Positions 58,642 to 64,000 of a stretch of DNA of 64,000 nt are shown in pieces. Position 1 is the stretch's first letter, and every line of letters starts with the position of its first letter. The stretch covers positions 114,034,501-114,098,500 of the forward strand of contig NC_060213.1 in assembly GCF_021130785.1 (NCBI RefSeq), given 5' to 3'. The notes beneath the pieces are model-generated. The model was not told the DNA's origin, searched no databases, and saw only the letters and a program-made list of their open reading frames with translations. The position numbers and the translations under genes were made by a program. The stretch is from Homalodisca vitripennis (Eukaryota > Arthropoda > Insecta > Hemiptera > Cicadellidae).

Positions 58642-60829
58642 GTGCATTAACAAGACGCCTCTACTCACGTCTCCTCGCAAATGGCTCATTCATGATAATT
58701 GCTAAAGAGCAATGGATTTTCACTAGAAAAGGGATAGGAAAATTAGCCAATAGCGTTACAATTAGGATATGTATGTTTCTGATAACAGACTGTATTTTTC
58801 AAAAAAAACAAAAAAAAAACAAAAAAAACGATATAATCTCGCATATAAACATTTTCCAAATACCTTAGTGCTACAACAACTTTATATTAGCTCTTGGCCA
58901 AGAACGCTGTCATTTATAAGAGCCTTCAGAGACAAATCAAAGCTCTCCATTGATTAAATAAATAAATAGAAAAGATAACATATATTTAATGGTTATCGGT
59001 AAAAAGGCCGATATAATTGTTTTTATTTTCATCATTAGAAAGGTGTTGTCATCAGTTTTACGAGAATTTCCAGTCCTTTTTCAATCAGTGTTTAATTGAT
59101 TTTCAACAGATTTTTCATAAAATGTTTAAAGAATTTTTACAGAAATTGTAAGACACACAGCTGAGGTTTTCTTATTTATGGTACTTTAGACACAAAATTT
59201 ATACAGCAGTGGTTTATTATCCATATTTGTATGGAATACGTTTGTCTGAGTCAATGTTTTTTTTTGTTTACTATGTATGTGGTATTAATTTAGTAATGTA
59301 TGGATGATGCTATGCATTGTCTTTTCTCACTCTTGGAAATTTATCTTTCACATAAAAAAATAAATTTAATAAAGTAACAATAATAACAAAGAAAATATGT
59401 TGACAAATAATCTTTCATGCACACAGGAAGCTTTCCAAGCATATAGAATTACTCTCACAGCAACTCGTAAGTATATTCTTTGTTTTGTGTAAAAGTAAAT
59501 TTTACAATGTGTTTTGAAATGTATAATGTGTACCATATTTTTTATTTTGAATTTTTTAATATATTCTGTTACAAAACTTGTGAGTCCTGTAGTGAATGAA
59601 AAGATCCATTAAAGTATCAACTATCAACATTTATTATTAATAAGTATTAATACCTACATTTAAACTTTGCGTGATTTCCTTGGAAATTGGGAGTATTGTC
59701 TAAGAATCAACTAGCTTTAAATATAATAAAATTCTTTTCACGCGTTGTACTTACTAACTTCCCCAATTTTAAATGATCTTTATTGGTAAGTTTTCTGAAT
59801 ATGGGCTAACATTTTAATTTAATTTAAATCAGCTGGAGAAAGGAATTCAACGTTCAAAGCCATATAAGAAGTAAATAATAAATATTATTAATAATAAATA
59901 TTAAGAAGTATAGTGCCTAGTCATACAAAGTATCTTGTCATACAAAAATCAGTTTCAATCCCATAATCAGGAATAATTCTTACGAATATACGGTTCCACA
60001 TTCTGGAATAGTTGTTTAATAAAATATAAATTAAAAATCTAAAATACATTATCTAGGCCACTATAAACCAAATCAGGAAATATAACGATTATTTGATTTT
60101 AGGGTGGTTGCAATACAAAAAATTAGATTTTTTTGCATAAAGATCAATTGTAATGTATAGTCTATTTTCATTTAGACTTTTATATTTAGATAATACAACA
60201 TACGCTTATGTGTTTTTTGTTTATTACAATCAGAAAGACATACTTTAAAGTGAAAACATCGAAGTGTAAGATAAAAAAAAACACGTACATTAACTACGTT
60301 TGTAAAGAAACCAATTATTCTTTTGCGAGAAAATTGGTTCGCAGTTAAATAAATGTTTACAGTTAAACTCGCTTACGTAGGTAATTATCTGCTTAGTGCT
60401 AGAGCCCATTGTGAAAACGAACTTTCATTATTCTTATAATGGGCTTTTCTCAGTAAAAAGGTTCCTTACGCACTCGAAGTGGGGCAGTTTCCTCAGTCTA
60501 TTATCGACCCACATCTCTCCGACTCTCCCCCTTTTACAACAGCCCCCCTCCCAACCCCATACCGACCTTTCATTCCACTCAACACCGCAAAATTGTAAAC
60601 TATGTGCAATTCGCTGGTCCAATTAAATGTCAATACCCATTTAACACATTAATTGTGTCGAGTTTATCACTTATGTTTGACTTCGTGTTTGTTTGCTCTG
60701 TAACATTCATACATATACATTGTTGTGTATTGAAATGGGCTGATTTTAGTAATGAATAGTGAATAATGGTTTAGCTGAGAGTTTTAAATTTAAAACCTAC
60801 TTTATAATAAGTATTTATTATTAGAATAA
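58642..60829. other. AT-rich stretch; weak retrotransposon trace
   Basis: At 58880-58975 a frame reads ISSWPRTLSFIRAFRDKSK then a stop and (TAAA)n, like the 3' end of the element at 26348-27150, but the match is short. A C-rich patch at 60525-60570 has no motif I recognise. Confidence 0.4.
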
Positions 60830-61030
60830 TTGACTGAGGATTATCAAAGCCTATTACTCGAAGAGTTGGAGAATTTTATTTCTGTTTGATTTTCACATAT
60901 AAAAGTTGCATCAAGCTTCACGTCTATATAAGGAAAATTTAGTTCAATGATGGTTCATGTCTCTCCACAGGATTTGGCTGACAGATAATGACCATTTTTA
61001 TATTCTTCTTATAATAGCATTGAGAAATAT
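60830..61030 (+). repeat. Dispersed TTGGCTGA-family repeat, diverged copy
   Basis: TTGACTGAGGATTATCAAAGC, TTTTATTTCTGTTTG, CAATGATGGTTCATGTCTCTCC and GGATTTGGCTGACAG follow the family's order with more changes than the copies at 27964 and 49395. Confidence 0.5.
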
Positions 61031-62164
61031 CAGATTAAATAAACGTATGAACAATATGAATACAATTATAAGACATTTTAACATGTGCCACAGTAGTGCA
61101 TGAAATGAGCTACAGACCTGAAAATTTACGACCTAAGCAAAATATGCCAAGCTACATGTAGTTTGCCGTACTTTTACCCTATTTTGAAACGATTTTTCCA
61201 TGGGACTATTTGCGTAAAAGCACTAAAAGACTTCCAAGATTCAATGTTCCAAAAAAGAATCCCGTAATTTTGAATTTATGCTTTGAATTTACTTCTCGAG
61301 AAATATTTTCGTAAGGGAATTTTTAGGGGATATTTTCCGTAGAAAGTGATTGAAAATGTTTTCAATAATTTTCTCCACACCTTAATGTTTGAAATAATTT
61401 AACACATATAAAAACTGTAAAGAGTTAATTTCACAATTACAAATGTACACAAGGTAAAGGAATGCAGGAAGTAGAAACCATGATGTTTAAGTACATTTTC
61501 TTAAAGTTTTAAAATGATTGGTACTTAATATTGAGAAGATGTGGTATCATCAATTAATCGAAATTAAAATTATTGTTATTAGTAGAATTCACCCTCAACG
61601 GTAATTACATGCATCTATACCTGATTTGGAGACAACACAGATTTAAATTCTGTTTGTAAAGTACTTTTTTTTATTAAAACTGTAAAACCGGTTATTTATA
61701 ACTCTTCTCTTTTTATGATTGGTGGGATTTTCGAGCAAACCTTTTTTGTTTGAGGATGATCCTGAAAATGCTATCAGGACAACAGAGGTCTTCGATTGGA
61801 CAAACCTTTCATATTTTTTATTATAAAACAACTTGAACATATTGAACATTTATCAACTCTTAATACTTTCAAAGTTTTAAATTGATTTTATTGTTGACTT
61901 TACTTTTAAAATAAATTTCAAACTATCTACTTTAGCTTTATATATCAAAAGTTACTCAGCTCTTCTGGTACCCTGATATCTGAATTAGGATGTAATTTTC
62001 CTACTTTCAAGAATATTAATGTATTAATGTTGAAGTGGAAAGTAACTTCTGGAAGTGGTCCTACCGCAAGTTAAACAAAAATTAAATTTACCAGTATATC
62101 AAAGATTGAATCAAAGTAACTTTTGTTATTCGAGGAGTGGAACATTATGTAAATAAAGTAGGTC
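61031..62164. other. No recognised feature
   Basis: AT-rich, no motif or repeat seen beyond short homopolymers. Confidence 0.5.
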
Positions 62165-62276
62165 AGTAGGCGGGACGTTGGCGCGGCGCGGCGTCGAGGC
62201 CATGCATCTTCTGCGGCTCGTCGCAGCAATTCTTCTCAATCTGTCCAATACCACCTTGTCCATAGTGGTGCAGTGG
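62165..62276 (+). CDS. Candidate first exon with signal-peptide-like start
   Basis: A sharp CpG-rich island in AT-rich DNA. TCAGTA at 62163-62168 fits the insect initiator with A at 62165, and CGTCG at +28 (62192-62196) matches four of five positions of a downstream promoter element. ATG at 62202 opens MHLLRLVAAILLNLSNTTLS, with basic N-terminus and hydrophobic core as in a signal peptide or membrane anchor. GTAGAT at 62276 is a fair splice donor just before the in-frame stop. I could not find exon 2, and the motifs are short, so this is only a candidate for a secreted or membrane protein gene. Confidence 0.35.
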
Positions 62277-62577
62277 TAGATAGGCTCTTTAGGATCATAG
62301 GCTAGTATTAGCTATTCTTTCAATTACGCATATCAAATAAAGCATTCGCCTGTGACAACGAAAGATTATACCAAATCAGCACTTAGTCAATTCATTTATT
62401 AATTTTTTCGGAATACTCGTATTTTATCGATAATTTGGGTCCACGAGTAGTCTAAAATAAACCAGATAATTTTTTCAATAGTATAACTTAATAGTAATTT
62501 TATCTCTAGGAACAAAAATAGTTGTTTTCAGTGCACAATATTGTGTTTTAAGAGCGAACGTCGAGGTGGGAAATACA

Positions 62578-62578
<1 letters not shown>

Positions 62579-62654
<76 letters not shown>
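62579..62654. repeat. GT microsatellite
   Basis: About 36 GT repeats with one early interruption. Confidence 0.97.
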
Positions 62655-62657
<3 letters not shown>

Positions 62658-64000
62658 TTTAATGTTAAATAAATGGAACCTCCAAGCAAGCCAAGTGCCG
62701 TAGAAGCCATACATCTTCTCTTCTGTTATTAAAAAAAGTCAGTATATTTACAAGTTTCATAATGATTAGAATTGTAAAAGAAGTTATATTAAGTTATTTT
62801 TCAAGTTACCATTAAGTTATTTTTAAATGTAAATATATAGTTACGTTTACATTTCATGTACTTTAGTCAGTCTTGGCAAACGTACTTATGTTGTTTGCGT
62901 TTCTTATGTAAGATTTTCATTTATTTAATATACGATTTGTGGCAGAATGAGAAAAGTAAGAGGTGTCTCTTTATCTGAGGTGCTGGGATATGTGGCCTGT
63001 TTGAATCAATGCTAAGTTAATGGTAGTAAAGGAAACTTTAACAGGATTTGCTCCCTAAGAGACAGCGTTGCGAACCCCCTGGGGCTTACAACCACTAGAC
63101 AGTTGTTATAGTTAAAAGTGGTTTTAATTAATTCCATACAAAATTAAAAAACTAAATTTTTAAAATAGTTTAAGGATTTAATACATACAAATACTATAAT
63201 GTTGTATGATAATCTATAATGCAGTGCACATATAAAGACTTCTGTATATTCAAATATTCTATCTACCAACAAAACTCTTTTTTTTATTGCAAATTGGTAA
63301 CTTTAAGGTTTACAGGTGTATATATGCAATTATTGCAACAGTTTTTAACCTTCCAATTTATGATTATTCTCCTGATTTCTTACAATATACATCTCTGCTA
63401 TGTTACACAGCTTCGTACACTAATTCGTTCCAATAAAACAACCATTCAAACTTTTAGATTAAAATAATCAAGACTTGGACCTAATAAAACGTTTAAATAA
63501 TTTTGAATGCATATACATTTTATACACTTTTTGTTTTAGAAACGAATTATTTTGTGTCTCAAATGACTTTCGAGATATCTAGTACAAATAAACTCCAAAA
63601 GAAATAACTAAGAAGTTAAAATCGGTACGAAAATGTATCTTATACAATATCTAGGCTAAGTTTATTGTTTTGGTTTAAACATAATTTCCTTTCATTATGG
63701 TATCCAGGCCGATCAAGCTTAAATATTCATTACTCCATTATTTATGAATTTATATAAAATGGTTTTTGTACAAATATAGATAAAATCCTGTATAGCATAG
63801 TAATATTTCAGTTATAACAAAACCAACTTCTTTCAACAGAGGAGGAAGAACTATTTAATATTGATATCGTCAAATTTATTTCCTTTACTCGTGGTTAAAA
63901 AAGACATTTTTAAATGGTATAAGGGAATTCAAATGACACTTATAATAAACTTAGTCTTAAATTTGGTATATATTTTATACTTACAAGTAGTCGCCATCAC
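62655..64000. other. No recognised gene
   Basis: AT-rich to the window end. The open frame 63219-63467 has no domain. If the exon at 62202 is real, this could be its first intron. Confidence 0.5.

Noticed and set aside
58880..58975. A separate retrotransposon 3' end
   Set aside because: The similarity (RAFRDKSK, stop, TAAA tail) is too short to claim; noted only as a trace.
63045..63110. tRNA-like segment with GGGTTCGCAAC on the minus strand
   Set aside because: Only one T-arm-like word; no A box or foldable cloverleaf.

Overview
This window looks like a gene-poor, repeat-dense stretch of an AT-rich arthropod nuclear genome, most likely an insect. The reasons are the mix of transposon families (a P/THAP element, a mariner, a Mutator-like element, and several CR1/Jockey-group non-LTR retrotransposons), the long dinucleotide microsatellites, several tandem satellites, and the lack of any bacterial-style gene organisation. 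I cannot name the species. No complete host gene is visible. Two short stretches, near 52.35-52.53 kb and 62.16-62.28 kb, look like possible first exons with core promoters, but neither could be followed to a second exon.

Layout. 1-3.9 kb: a minus-strand CR1-like retrotransposon running off the left edge, with an SGNH-hydrolase-like ORF1 and an endonuclease/reverse transcriptase ORF2; an inverted, nearly identical piece of its own endonuclease gene sits against its 5' end. 5.1-5.9 kb: a decayed mariner. 6.7-6.9 kb: a perfect 44-bp hairpin. 9.2-10.9 kb: a second, internally deleted retrotransposon relic. 13.5-13.9 kb: an RNase H relic from another retrotransposon. 14.9-16.0 kb: a Mutator-like element relic with terminal inverted repeats, touching a 106-bp satellite (16.0-17.8 kb) whose monomer carries three perfect palindromes. 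24.5-25.5 kb: a 158-bp inverted repeat around a TA tract, then a long CA tract. 26.3-27.2 and 32.2-32.9 kb: two 5'-truncated retrotransposon 3' ends. 30.0-31.3 kb: a ~122-bp satellite. 33.9-34.8 kb: a 904-bp foldback MITE. 35.6-36.0 kb: a 31-bp minisatellite.

42.3-46.4 kb is the clearest composite structure: a P-superfamily DNA transposon with 26-bp terminal inverted repeats, an exact 8-bp target duplication, subterminal inverted repeats and a broken THAP-domain transposase. A second copy of the CR1-like retrotransposon is inserted in it at a TA tract. 50.1-51.5 kb: nine near-identical 154-bp repeats bracketed by two oppositely oriented copies of a dispersed repeat. 54.4-58.6 kb: about 38 copies of a 113-bp satellite; its centre is full of scattered small indels that look more like uncorrected long-read sequence than biology.

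The coding pieces do not form a pathway: they are independent mobile elements at different stages of decay, layered on each other. The most informative points are the nested P/retrotransposon insertion, the inverted endonuclease fragment that keeps seven bases the main copy has lost, the palindrome-rich satellite, and the bracketed 154-bp array. I found no convincing new multi-gene system.
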